NCBI GenBank assembly: GCA_947631075.1
Contig: CANRJU010000019.1
Span: 1-18,366 of the forward strand
Direction: 5' to 3'
From: an uncultured Lachnospiraceae bacterium
Lineage (GTDB): Bacteria; Bacillota; Clostridia; Lachnospirales; Lachnospiraceae
DNA length: 18,366 nt
The notes beneath the pieces are model-generated. The model saw only the letters and a list, made by a program, of their open reading frames with translations. It searched no databases and was not told where the DNA came from. A program made the position numbers and the translations under genes. Shown piece by piece: positions 6,981 to 15,156 of this stretch (the first letter of the stretch is position 1; every line of letters starts with the position of its first letter).

Positions 6981-9370
6981 ATGAAAAGGGTACAGGCACG
7001 GGATATGAGGATATCGACCAGCTGACCGGGCTCTACACCCGCAAGGTGGTCAAAGAGGAGATGGAGGAGCTTCTGCGGACGGATTCCCAGAACCAGTTCC
7101 ACCTCTCGCTGCTGCGCATGTGGAATATCGGGGAGTTTACGGAGGAATACGGAAATTCCTTCGCCCTGGCGATGTTAGAAAATCAGGCGGTGATTCTCCG
7201 GGAATACTACAGCACATTTGGGAAAAATGTGGTGCTGGGGCGGTTCCGGAGAGACACGTTCGCTATTTTTTTACAGTGGTCAGACAGGGAGGCCGTGGAG
7301 GAGCAGGCTGCCTTCGTGCACAATGTCATGAAGAACAGCTATTCCGGCAGGAACCAGGATTTCAATCCCCAGTTTACCATGGCGACCTATCATATTTCCG
7401 AAGGGATAAAGGATGCGGATACGATTATACAGCGGGCGGAGTGCGCGGTGGATTACGGCCAGATGTCGGGGGATTCGGTGGTGGTGTACCAGCCCTATAT
7501 GGAGACTGGCGAGCCGGCCGAGGTGGCAGGACAGGAGGATCTAAAGCTGGACGGCGAGAACCTGACGCGGTACGACCGCCAGTTTGTCTCCTTTGCCGTC
7601 AGTCTGCTCTCTAATTCCAGAGATCTGGACAGCAGTCTGGATATGCTGATTCTCCGCACGGGGCAGCACTTTGGCTTTGACGATGTGCTGATTTCGGAAT
7701 TCGGAGAGGGAGAAACGGTCCGTGTGACCAATAAGTGGTCGAGGGAGCAGGGCGTGCTGGGAAATCTGGGAGAGCCCATGTCCTTAGACGACTGGGACGG
7801 CTTTTTCTCGGATTTTGACGCCAATGGACTCAATGTTGCGCCGGACGTGTCAAAGCGCTCCTTTTCGGAGAAAGACCGGGCATTTTTCGAGATGGTCCGC
7901 ATCCGGGGATTTTTTAATATGCTGCTTTACAGCAACGACCGCCCGATCGGCTACATAGCCTGTTGTTGCCGGAAGCCGAGAAAGAGCTGGGATCAAAAGA
8001 CGCAAAATTCCCTGATTCAGTTAAGCCGTCTGACGGCGGCCTTTGTCATGCTCCGGATCCAGAAGCGGGAGGATCGGATGCAGATCGAGGCGCTCTCGCG
8101 CGACGCGCTCACGGGCGTTTACCAGTACCCGGCGTTCCGGCGGAAGGTCAAGAAGCTGCTCCACGAGTACGACCCGTCTAAGACGTACGCGATTATATAT
8201 TCCGATATTACGAATTTTTCCGTGCTCAATGAAAATTTCGGCTATGATGAGGGAAATCATGTGCTGCGGGAATTTGCCAGGCGGATACAGGACAACAACA
8301 CGGCCAACGTCAATGTGTGCCGGTTAGAGGGGGACCGATTCGTGATTCTCTCCTGCAGAGAGCAGCGCAAGTCCATCGAGGCGCGGGTCCATTCCGTGAA
8401 CAATGAATTTGCCAGATACCTGGCCGACAAGTACCCGCAGAGCGATTTTCACATTACATCGGGGATTTACTTTCTGGAATCCCCGCACATGAAGTTGCAC
8501 ACCATGATCGACAACGCCAACCACGCAAGAAAAAGCGTGAAGAAGCATCATTTCGGGACGGTGGGCATATATACGGACGCGCTGCGGATACAGCGGCAGC
8601 AGACGCTGGAGGTAGTGGGGAGCGTACATGACGCGATAGAAAACGGCGCCATCGAGGCGTTTCTGCAGCCGAAGTTTTCCATGCACACGTTCCGCATTGT
8701 GGGGGCGGAGGCCCTGGTGCGGTGGCGCAACCCGGACGGCTCCTTCCGCTTTCCGGACCAGTTCGTGCCGGTGTTAGAGGAGGCGGGCCTGATCGTGGAT
8801 GTGGACATGTGCGTGTACGAGCAGGTATTAAAGGTGCTCTCGCGCTGGAAAAAGCAGGGCCGCAGGCTGATTCCAATCTCGGTGAATTTTTCCCGGGTGC
8901 ATTTCCGGAACCCGGACGCCTACCAGAAGATCATGGAGATGGCCAGCCGGTATGAGATTTCCCCGGACTACATAGAGGTGGAGATCACGGAGAGCGTATT
9001 TAACACGGACAGAGCCAATCTGTACCATCAGATGTCCCGCCTGCGGGATAATGGCTTTAAGATAGATATTGATGATTTTGGCACCGGATATTCTTCGCTG
9101 AACATGCTTTTGTCGGCGCCGGTGGACATTGTGAAGGTGGATAAGAGCTTTATCGACCGCTATGAGACGGAGAGCGAAAAAGAGTATATCAACCAGATCG
9201 GCAGCCTGATTCTGTCGGCCAGGAAGGATATCATCTTTGAGGGGGTGGAGACACGGGAACAGGCGCAGCTGCTTACCAGCTACGGGTATGACAGGGCGCA
9301 GGGATATCTGTTCTCCAAGCCGGTATCCGTACCGGAGTTTGAACTTTTACTGCAAAGAGAAGAAGAATAA
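6977..9370 (+). CDS. GGDEF-GAF-GGDEF-EAL cyclic-di-GMP protein
   Basis: A 797-residue cytoplasmic protein without membrane helices. Domains: an N-terminal degenerate GGDEF fold (about 12-165; DQLTGLYTRK then FRRDTF in place of GGDEF); a GAF-like domain (about 195-360); a second GGDEF fold (about 373-535; DALTGVY then LEGDRF); and an EAL domain (about 545-797). The EAL domain keeps AEALVRW, the Asn of VNFSR, EVEITES, DIDDFGTGYSS, VKVDKSF, EGVET and QGYLFSKP. It is therefore expected to hydrolyse c-di-GMP to pGpG, while both cyclase sites look dead and may sense nucleotide or dimerise. The start GTG at 6977 has AAGGTGG 6 bp upstream and overlaps the ligase stop codon. The coupling suggests local control of polysaccharide export. 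Confidence 0.93.
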   Translation: MNEKGTGTGYEDIDQLTGLYTRKVVKEEMEELLRTDSQNQFHLSLLRMWNIGEFTEEYGNSFALAMLENQAVILREYYSTFGKNVVLGRFRRDTFAIFLQWSDREAVEEQAAFVHNVMKNSYSGRNQDFNPQFTMATYHISEGIKDADTIIQRAECAVDYGQMSGDSVVVYQPYMETGEPAEVAGQEDLKLDGENLTRYDRQFVSFAVSLLSNSRDLDSSLDMLILRTGQHFGFDDVLISEFGEGETVRVTNKWSREQGVLGNLGEPMSLDDWDGFFSDFDANGLNVAPDVSKRSFSEKDRAFFEMVRIRGFFNMLLYSNDRPIGYIACCCRKPRKSWDQKTQNSLIQLSRLTAAFVMLRIQKREDRMQIEALSRDALTGVYQYPAFRRKVKKLLHEYDPSKTYAIIYSDITNFSVLNENFGYDEGNHVLREFARRIQDNNTANVNVCRLEGDRFVILSCREQRKSIEARVHSVNNEFARYLADKYPQSDFHITSGIYFLESPHMKLHTMIDNANHARKSVKKHHFGTVGIYTDALRIQRQQTLEVVGSVHDAIENGAIEAFLQPKFSMHTFRIVGAEALVRWRNPDGSFRFPDQFVPVLEEAGLIVDVDMCVYEQVLKVLSRWKKQGRRLIPISVNFSRVHFRNPDAYQKIMEMASRYEISPDYIEVEITESVFNTDRANLYHQMSRLRDNGFKIDIDDFGTGYSSLNMLLSAPVDIVKVDKSFIDRYETESEKEYINQIGSLILSARKDIIFEGVETREQAQLLTSYGYDRAQGYLFSKPVSVPEFELLLQREEE

Positions 9371-9397
9371 AAATATCCTAAAGAAAAAGTAAAAAAC

Positions 9398-9426
9398 TTG
9401 ACTTTAAAGTAAAAAATGTCTAAAGT
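9398..9426 (+). promoter_or_regulatory. Promoter of the chemoreceptor gene
   Basis: TTGACT (9398-9403), 17 bp, TAAAGT (9421-9426). The same stretch also holds TAAAGT (9405-9410) and GATA (9428-9431) 19 bases after TAAA, resembling the flagellar sigma-D pattern but one base longer than usual. The palindrome ACTTTAAAGT (9401-9410) overlaps both. Confidence 0.55.
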
Positions 9427-9471
9427 AGATAGTAGACATGTGGATCTGACAGAAGGGGGCTACACAGAAAA

Positions 9472-11223
9472 ATGAAAAAGGAAAAGACACCAAAAACCAA
9501 AAAAACAGCAAGAACACGCACGCGAAAGATGGGCATACGGATGAAGATTCTTCTTCCGGTCAGCGGACTGATTCTGCTGATCTGCCTGACACTGGGAATC
9601 ACGTCCTATCAGCGGATCTCGGAGGGGATGATCGAGATGGGCGTGGAGGAAGCGGATATGGCGGCGTCCATCGCGCTGGATTCCATTGACGCGAACATGC
9701 TTGCCAGCCTGCAGCCGGGCGCGGAACTTACGTCCAATTACCAGACGCTTTTAGTGCGGATGCGCAAGACCAAAGAGACCTGCGGCATTGCCTATCTGTA
9801 TACGCTGTACGCCGATGGGGATACCGTGCGCTATGGAGTGGATTCCGATGAATCGTCGGAGCACAGCCAGATCGGGGATGAGTTCGAGATACCGTACAGC
9901 CAGCTGAAAAACGTCTTTGAGGGCGAGTCCTATGTGCAGGACTATGTAGATGCGGACAATCTCATTTCCGTCTACAAGCCGATTGTGAACCGGTCCGGCA
10001 TGGTACAGGGAGTGCTGGGATGCGATTACGACGCGTCCGAGGTCGTAGCGCGGCAGAGCGCCACGCTGCGCCAGGTAATCTGGGTGGCGGCGATCTGTCT
10101 GGTAGTCGCCCTGGCTGTCCTGAGTTTTGTCGTGGGACGGATCATGAAAAGCCTGCGCGCCGTAGACAGCAAGATTTACGATCTGGTACACAACGAGGGT
10201 GACCTGACTCAGAAGCTGGATATCAACACGGGCGATGAGATGGAGCTGATCGCGAACAACGTCAACACGCTGTTAGAGTACATACGCGGCATCATGCTGA
10301 ATATTTCCGGCAACTCCCGGCGGCTGAGCGGATCGTCGAAAAACGTGGTGGAGAATCTCTCCGGCGCGGAGGTAAATATCGCGGATGTGTCTGCGACCAT
10401 GGAGGAGATGAGCGCGGCGATGGAGGAGACGAATGCCTCCCTGAACCAGATCAATGTCTCTGTGGGGCAGATTCATGAGGCGATTGAACTGATTTCCGCC
10501 AACGCCACAAAGGGCAGGGATTCTTCCGTTGTCACGATGGAGAAAGTGGCGCAGATTTACAAGAAGGCGGAACAGGAGCAGAAGAACGCCCAGAGCATGG
10601 CGAGAGAGATGGCGGATACGGTCAATGAAAAGATCGAGAAGTCCCGCGAGGTGGAGCAGATCCGCGAGATGACGGAGAACATTCTGCGGATTTCGGAGCA
10701 GACCAGCCTTCTGGCGCTGAACGCCAGCATCGAGGCGGCCAGAGCGGGCGAGGCCGGAAAGGGCTTTGCGGTCGTGGCGGATGAGATCGGCAATCTGGCT
10801 ATGGATTCCGCCGGTACGGCGACGCAGATTCAGGATGTCAGCAGCGCTGTGATTGAGACGGTCAACGAGCTGGCGGAGAAATCCGAGCAGATGATAAATT
10901 TCATGGATAAGACCGCTATGCAGGGCTATGAGAAGCTGCTGGAGACGAGCGGCAACTACCGCAACGACATAGGAAACATGAATACGATGATGAAGGATTT
11001 CGCCGAGGAGAGCGAGCAGCTGAAGGAGAACATCGACGAGATCAAGGAGGCCATCGCGGCCGTGAGCATCGCCGTCGACGAGAGCGTCAAGGGCGTGGTC
11101 AATGTCACGGAGATGTCGGTGGATCTGACCACGAGAGTGGGAGATATCGGCAACGAGGCCAATTCCAATATGGATATCGCCAACCAGCTTAACGGCGAGG
11201 TCGGCAAATTTAAATTAGAGTAA
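9472..11223 (+). CDS. Methyl-accepting chemotaxis protein (Cache-like sensor)
   Basis: A 583-residue transmembrane chemoreceptor that passes ligand signals to CheA/CheW. A Lys/Arg-rich cytoplasmic tail (1-24) precedes TM1 (about 25-46). An outer sensor of about 150 residues follows, with Cache-like patterns (GIAYLYTLYADGDTVRYGVD; YKPIVNRSGMVQGVLGCDYD), then TM2 (about 199-221), a HAMP segment (about 222-285) and the signalling domain. The hairpin tip matches the family closely: EQTSLLALNASIEAARAGEA, then GKGFAVVADEI (about 402-436). There is no C-terminal CheR-docking pentapeptide. The sensor ligand is unknown. AGAAGGGGG lies about 12 bp before the ATG. No flagellar or che gene is in the window. 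A terminator follows the gene, so it is probably a single-gene unit. Confidence 0.95.
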   Translation: MKKEKTPKTKKTARTRTRKMGIRMKILLPVSGLILLICLTLGITSYQRISEGMIEMGVEEADMAASIALDSIDANMLASLQPGAELTSNYQTLLVRMRKTKETCGIAYLYTLYADGDTVRYGVDSDESSEHSQIGDEFEIPYSQLKNVFEGESYVQDYVDADNLISVYKPIVNRSGMVQGVLGCDYDASEVVARQSATLRQVIWVAAICLVVALAVLSFVVGRIMKSLRAVDSKIYDLVHNEGDLTQKLDINTGDEMELIANNVNTLLEYIRGIMLNISGNSRRLSGSSKNVVENLSGAEVNIADVSATMEEMSAAMEETNASLNQINVSVGQIHEAIELISANATKGRDSSVVTMEKVAQIYKKAEQEQKNAQSMAREMADTVNEKIEKSREVEQIREMTENILRISEQTSLLALNASIEAARAGEAGKGFAVVADEIGNLAMDSAGTATQIQDVSSAVIETVNELAEKSEQMINFMDKTAMQGYEKLLETSGNYRNDIGNMNTMMKDFAEESEQLKENIDEIKEAIAAVSIAVDESVKGVVNVTEMSVDLTTRVGDIGNEANSNMDIANQLNGEVGKFKLE

Positions 11224-11230
11224 AGTTACG

Positions 11231-11266
11231 GCCCGGAGCGAGAAATTGTCCGGGCTGTTATTTTTT
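11231..11266 (+). terminator. Rho-independent terminator of the chemoreceptor gene
   Basis: GCCCGGA (11231-11237) pairs perfectly with TCCGGGC (11249-11255) around an 11-base loop, followed by TGTTA and six T. It starts 7 bases after the stop codon. Confidence 0.85.
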
Positions 11267-11374
11267 ATCGAAAAGATTTTAAATAAAATATTTTATCGAA
11301 AATATAGCGTGAGCCATGAGTTCGATAGCTTATAGCTTCGCGAGGTGTAAACACCCGGAATAGGGATTCATATA

Positions 11375-13936
11375 ATGATAGAGAGGGCGAGGATTATGGC
11401 GGCGTTTGAGAGAGTGATGTCGGGGATTCCCGAGATGGATGAGGCACTGGACAATATACGGCTGGGTGACAACGTGGTGTGGCAGGTGACGAGCCTGGAT
11501 GAATTTCATTTATTTTTGGAGCCGTATGTGAGGCAGGCCATAGAGGACAAGAGGAATCTGATTTATGTCCGCTTTGCCTCGCACGCTCCTCTAGTAGAGG
11601 AACAAGAGGGCGTGAAGGTGACGCGGGTGGAGCTGTCGCACCGGTTCGAGACATTTACGGTGGAGATCCACAACCTGGTCGAGAGAGAGGGGCGGGACGC
11701 CTTTTACGTCTTTGACTGTTTGTCGGAGCTGCAGACGGCCTGGGCCACGGACCGGATGATGGGGAATTTCTTTCGGGTGACCTGCCCGTTTTTGTTCGAC
11801 CTGGACACGGTGGCTTTTTTTCCGCTGATTCGCGGCAAGCACTCCTTCAAGGCGATTGCCCAGATCCGGGACACGACCCAGCTGCTCTTAGACGTCTATT
11901 CCGACGCGAGTCAGGTGTTCGTGCGGCCTCTGAAAGTGTGGAACCGGTACTCGGAGACGATGTTTCTTCCCCATGAATACGATAAAAGGAGCGGGGCGTT
12001 CCGGCCTCTCCGGGAGGGCGTGCGCGTCAGCCGTTTTTACCAGATTATGAATGAGAACCAGATGGCGGGGGCGGATCAGAATATAGACAGCTGGGACCGC
12101 TTTTTCACCTTTACGGAGCAGATGTACCGACAGGGGATGGACGTGACGGAGGCGTGCGGCCGCATGTGCAATATTATGATGACGAGAGACGACCGCATGA
12201 GAGAGCTGATCAAGGCCAATTTTACGCCGGAGGACTATTTTAAAATAAGAAGCCGGATGATCGGGACCGGTATGATCGGGGGAAAGGCGTGCGGCATGCT
12301 GTTGGCGAGAAAGCTGATTGAGAACCACGCGCCGGAGCTGTACGCCCGGCTGGAGCCCCACGATTCCTATTACATCGGCTCGGATGTGTTCTATTCCTAC
12401 ATCGTTTACAATGATTTCTGGGATATCCGCGTGAGGCAGCGGCGGCGGGAAGAATATTTTAGCCTGGCGGACGAATTTGCCGAGTGCCTCCGAACCGGCG
12501 AGTTTTCCGCTACGGAGCGGGAGCAGTTCGAGCGGCTTCTGGATTATTACGGCCCGGATCCTATTATCGTGCGGTCGAGCAGCATCCTGGAGGACGGCTT
12601 TGGAAACGCCAACAGCGGGACGAGGGAGGAGCGGCTCCGCGAGTTCGAGGAGGCGGTGCGGACGGTGTACGCCAGCACGATGAGCCGCTCGGCGCTGGAT
12701 TATAGACTCCGCCGGGGACTTGAGGGACGGGATGAGCAGATGGCGCTCTTAGTGCAGCGGGTGTCCGGCTCGCGGTACGAGGATTTCTTCATGCCCTGCG
12801 GGGCGGGCGTGGGGTATTCCTACAGCCCCTACCGCTGCTTTGAGGACATCGACGCAAACGCTGGCATGCTGCGGCTCGTGATGGGGCTGGGAACCGGCGC
12901 GGTAGACCGGGTGCAGGGCTCCTATCCGCGGCTTGTCAACCTCGATCAGCCGGAAAAGACCGTGGCGGTCACCAGCCGGGAAAAGCACCAGTTCTCCCAG
13001 CGGCGGGTGGATGTGATCGACTTGTCCGCCGGATGCGTGGAGGGGCGGGAGCTCTCCCAGATCGAGGGATGCCTTCCGGCCTATCTGAAAAAGATTATGC
13101 TGGAGCACGACTACGACGCGGAGGCGATGTTCCGCGACCGGGGACAGCGGCGGGATGTTCTCTTTATCTCCTGCGGCGGCATGGTGAAAAATGAGGCACT
13201 GATGGCGGATATGCGAAAGCTGATGGAGGTCATACAGGAGAACTACCAGTACCCGGTGGATGTGGAGTACACGATCAATCTGGACGAGGCGGGGGAGTAC
13301 GTCATCAATCTTCTGCAGTGCCGCCCGCTCCAGGTGGCGCACGACAGGGAGGAGGTCTCTATTCCGACCGACCTTGACAGAGAGAACGTCTTTTTGGAGT
13401 GCTGCGGGGCGTCCATGGGGCTCTCGGAGAAGATCAAGTTGGATTATGTGGTGATGGTGGATCCAGTGGCATACTACCAGATGCCCTACAACGACAAGTA
13501 CAGCGTGGCAAAGGCGGTGGGGGCGCTGAACTGGCATTTCAGAAATAAGGGAAAACATCTGATGCTGCTGGTGCCGGGGCGCGTCGGCACGACCTCGCCG
13601 GAGCTGGGAGTGCCCACCTCTTTTTCCGACATCAGCGGATTTGACTGTATCTGCGAGATATCGGAGTCCCGCGCCGGGTATATCCCGGAGCTCTCCTACG
13701 GCAGCCATATTTTTCAGGATTTGGTCGAGGCGGAGATTCTCTACGCCGCCGTGTTTGAAAATGAAAAGACAAGAGTTTTCGCGCCGGAGAAAATCCGCAG
13801 CCTGCCTAACCTTCTGACTGAGTTTTACCCGGCGGGAGAGAGCCTGACTGGGATTATGGGGATTTACTCTGTGGAGGATAAAGAGTGCTATCTGTATCAC
13901 GATATGAAGACGGAGCATCTGGCCGCGGTGCTATGA
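11375..13936 (+). CDS. KaiC-like domain fused to PPDK/PEP-synthase-type ATP-grasp domain
   Basis: An 853-residue cytoplasmic protein. The N-terminal part (about 15-215) resembles a RecA/KaiC fold: GIPEMDEAL at the start and a Walker-B-like AFYVFDCLSEL (about 109), but QVTSLDEF (about 38) replaces the P-loop, so it probably cannot hydrolyse ATP. The second part carries the PEP/pyruvate-binding ATP-grasp signature: GMIGGKACGM (about 299), VRSSSILEDGFGNANSG (about 399) and LLQCRPLQ (about 646). A C-terminal block, GRVGTTSPELGVPTSFSDIS (about 735) then YGSHIFQDL, matches stand-alone PEP/pyruvate-binding proteins of bacteria. The phosphohistidine swivel and PEP barrel of true PPDK are absent, so it cannot perform the full PPDK reaction alone. 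Substrate unknown. The start ATG has AGGGA upstream; ATG 11396 is an alternative. It lies after a terminator, so it probably has its own promoter. Confidence 0.8.
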   Translation: MIERARIMAAFERVMSGIPEMDEALDNIRLGDNVVWQVTSLDEFHLFLEPYVRQAIEDKRNLIYVRFASHAPLVEEQEGVKVTRVELSHRFETFTVEIHNLVEREGRDAFYVFDCLSELQTAWATDRMMGNFFRVTCPFLFDLDTVAFFPLIRGKHSFKAIAQIRDTTQLLLDVYSDASQVFVRPLKVWNRYSETMFLPHEYDKRSGAFRPLREGVRVSRFYQIMNENQMAGADQNIDSWDRFFTFTEQMYRQGMDVTEACGRMCNIMMTRDDRMRELIKANFTPEDYFKIRSRMIGTGMIGGKACGMLLARKLIENHAPELYARLEPHDSYYIGSDVFYSYIVYNDFWDIRVRQRRREEYFSLADEFAECLRTGEFSATEREQFERLLDYYGPDPIIVRSSSILEDGFGNANSGTREERLREFEEAVRTVYASTMSRSALDYRLRRGLEGRDEQMALLVQRVSGSRYEDFFMPCGAGVGYSYSPYRCFEDIDANAGMLRLVMGLGTGAVDRVQGSYPRLVNLDQPEKTVAVTSREKHQFSQRRVDVIDLSAGCVEGRELSQIEGCLPAYLKKIMLEHDYDAEAMFRDRGQRRDVLFISCGGMVKNEALMADMRKLMEVIQENYQYPVDVEYTINLDEAGEYVINLLQCRPLQVAHDREEVSIPTDLDRENVFLECCGASMGLSEKIKLDYVVMVDPVAYYQMPYNDKYSVAKAVGALNWHFRNKGKHLMLLVPGRVGTTSPELGVPTSFSDISGFDCICEISESRAGYIPELSYGSHIFQDLVEAEILYAAVFENEKTRVFAPEKIRSLPNLLTEFYPAGESLTGIMGIYSVEDKECYLYHDMKTEHLAAVL

Positions 13937-14021
13937 GTTGTTGTGATGTGCGGGTATAATCATTCAGTCTTGAAGCAGAAATCAATGCTTATGTGAAAGT
14001 TTTGGTGGACAGGAGGCATCC

Positions 14022-15002
14022 ATGAGTTATAAGACCACAGATGAACTAATGCGTCACCTGCGAGATGCAGGAATTGAGATAAACGGAGGAAAGTAAAAAC
14101 GACAGCTGATAAATACAGGATATTTTCATGGCTATAAGGGGTATCGATTCTTTGGAAATGCTCAAAAACGTCTGCCGTTTACATCATATGACGAGATTTA
14201 TGCTACAATTCAGTACGATTCGGATTTAAAAGCACTGTTGTATGGGAAGATGATGTTTATTGAAACAGCAGTAAAAAATATTGCCTTGGAAAGTATTCTG
14301 GTAAATGCCAATTCGGAATCTATTCAGAATATGTATGATAAAGTTGTAAGTGGGTATAATAATGCTCCTCAAAGCGCCACGATAGAACAAAGAAGAAAAA
14401 TGCAGCAGAATAAGTTAAATCTGCAGGATATTATTCAATCAAATTTGGCGCGGGCATATAGAAACAACAATCCCCAAATAACACATTTTTATAATAATAT
14501 AGGGTATTCGGATGTTCCGATATGGGCTTTGTTTGAAATACTAATGATGGGGGATTTTGGATATTTATTATCATGTCTTACATATTCTGTAAGGGATGAT
14601 ATCTCTAAAAGGTTAGGTATAAATTTGTCCTGTGATACAAACAGGCAATTGATATATAGATATATTTATGCCTTGAAAGATTTGCGAAATGCGATTGCTC
14701 ACAATTCGGTGGTTTTTGACACTAGATTTCGGAAATTTGCCCCAGATAATGCTATGAAACAATGTCTGAAATTGGAAATGGGACTGCCCTATGTTAATTT
14801 TAAAACGATTGGGGATTATATAGTGCTGATGTGCTATTATTTGAAATTACTGAAAGTGTCAGGAACAGAGATCAGTGAGTTTATTTTTCAAATTGAAAAG
14901 ATTATGGAATGTTATAAAAAAATGGTAAGTGCAGATATTACAGCAATCGTGATTCATCCGGATACAATATTGAGAATGGAATCAATAAAAAATTTTATTT
15001 AA
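14022..15002 (+). pseudogene. Abi-family (AbiD/F-like, HEPN) gene interrupted by one in-frame stop
   Basis: Reading from ATG 14022 (AGGAGG at 14011-14016, ideal spacing) gives 24 residues (MSYKTTDELMRHLRDAGIEI, then NGGK), then TAA at 14094-14096. The same frame then continues unbroken for 301 residues (KRQLINTGYFHGYKGYRFFG onward) to 15002, 326 codons in all. The N-terminal pattern (YKT-DEL, then QLIN-GYFHGYKGYRF) and RNAIAH (RX4H, about residue 228) fit the Abi_2 abortive-infection family, whose HEPN domain is thought to cleave RNA. Such genes protect against phage by stopping growth. No good start with a ribosome site follows the stop. The gene is clearly more AT-rich than its neighbours, suggesting transfer. 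It may be a natural nonsense allele or a base error; TAA is one change from GAA, CAA or AAA. Confidence 0.8.
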
Positions 15003-15007
15003 AATTC

Positions 15008-15036
15008 TTGCATTTTTTTTTCGATTATTGTATATT
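15008..15036 (+). promoter_or_regulatory. Plus-strand promoter just after the abi gene
   Basis: TTGCAT (15008-15013), 17 bp, TATATT (15031-15036), start near 15043. It points into a 148-bp gap that has no ORF and faces the 3' end of the response-regulator gene, so it probably serves an RNA. Confidence 0.5.
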
Positions 15037-15042
15037 ATACGT

Positions 15043-15128
15043 AGTAATTGCGGTATGTGTTTGCGGACGCATACTTGAGAGAGTCGGAGAGATCCGGCTC
15101 TCTTGCGTTATAGCCATATTTCTTTTTT
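15043..15128 (+). ncRNA. Candidate structured small RNA
   Basis: Downstream of the promoter at 15008 two stems can form: 15053-15060 with 15067-15074, and AGAGAGTCGG (15078-15087) with CCGGCTCTCT (15094-15103) around AGAGAT. An alternative outer helix pairs ACGCA (15067-15071) with TGCGT (15104-15108) and excludes the first stem. The single non-Watson-Crick pair in each of the two stems is G-U only if the plus strand is transcribed. A T-rich tract (15119-15128) follows, but 10 bases after the last stem, so the 3' end is uncertain. There is no coding sequence and I recognise no known RNA family. Confidence 0.35.
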
Positions 15129-15138
15129 GATATAAATT

Positions 15139-15156
15139 ATGTAGATTAAGCTACAT
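15139..15156 (-). terminator. Weak hairpin at the end of the LytTR regulator gene
   Basis: ATGTAG (15139-15144) pairs with CTACAT (15151-15156), overlapping the regulator's stop codon. On the minus strand it is followed by AATTTATAT, which is not a strong U-tract. It is only a possible terminator for the two-component operon. Confidence 0.3.

Noticed and set aside
12749..13918. 389-codon minus-strand open frame opposite the ATP-grasp gene
   Set aside because: The plus strand carries clear conserved motifs over the whole stretch; the reverse frame has none.
13955..13960. TATAAT before the abi gene as a full promoter
   Set aside because: No -35 box at 16-18 bp; TTGTTG lies only 11 bp upstream. 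It may still be the -10 of a weak promoter.
14238..15002. Separate 254-residue protein starting at TTG 14238
   Set aside because: No ribosome site, and conserved Abi sequence continues in the same frame upstream to 14097 and, past one stop codon, to ATG 14022.
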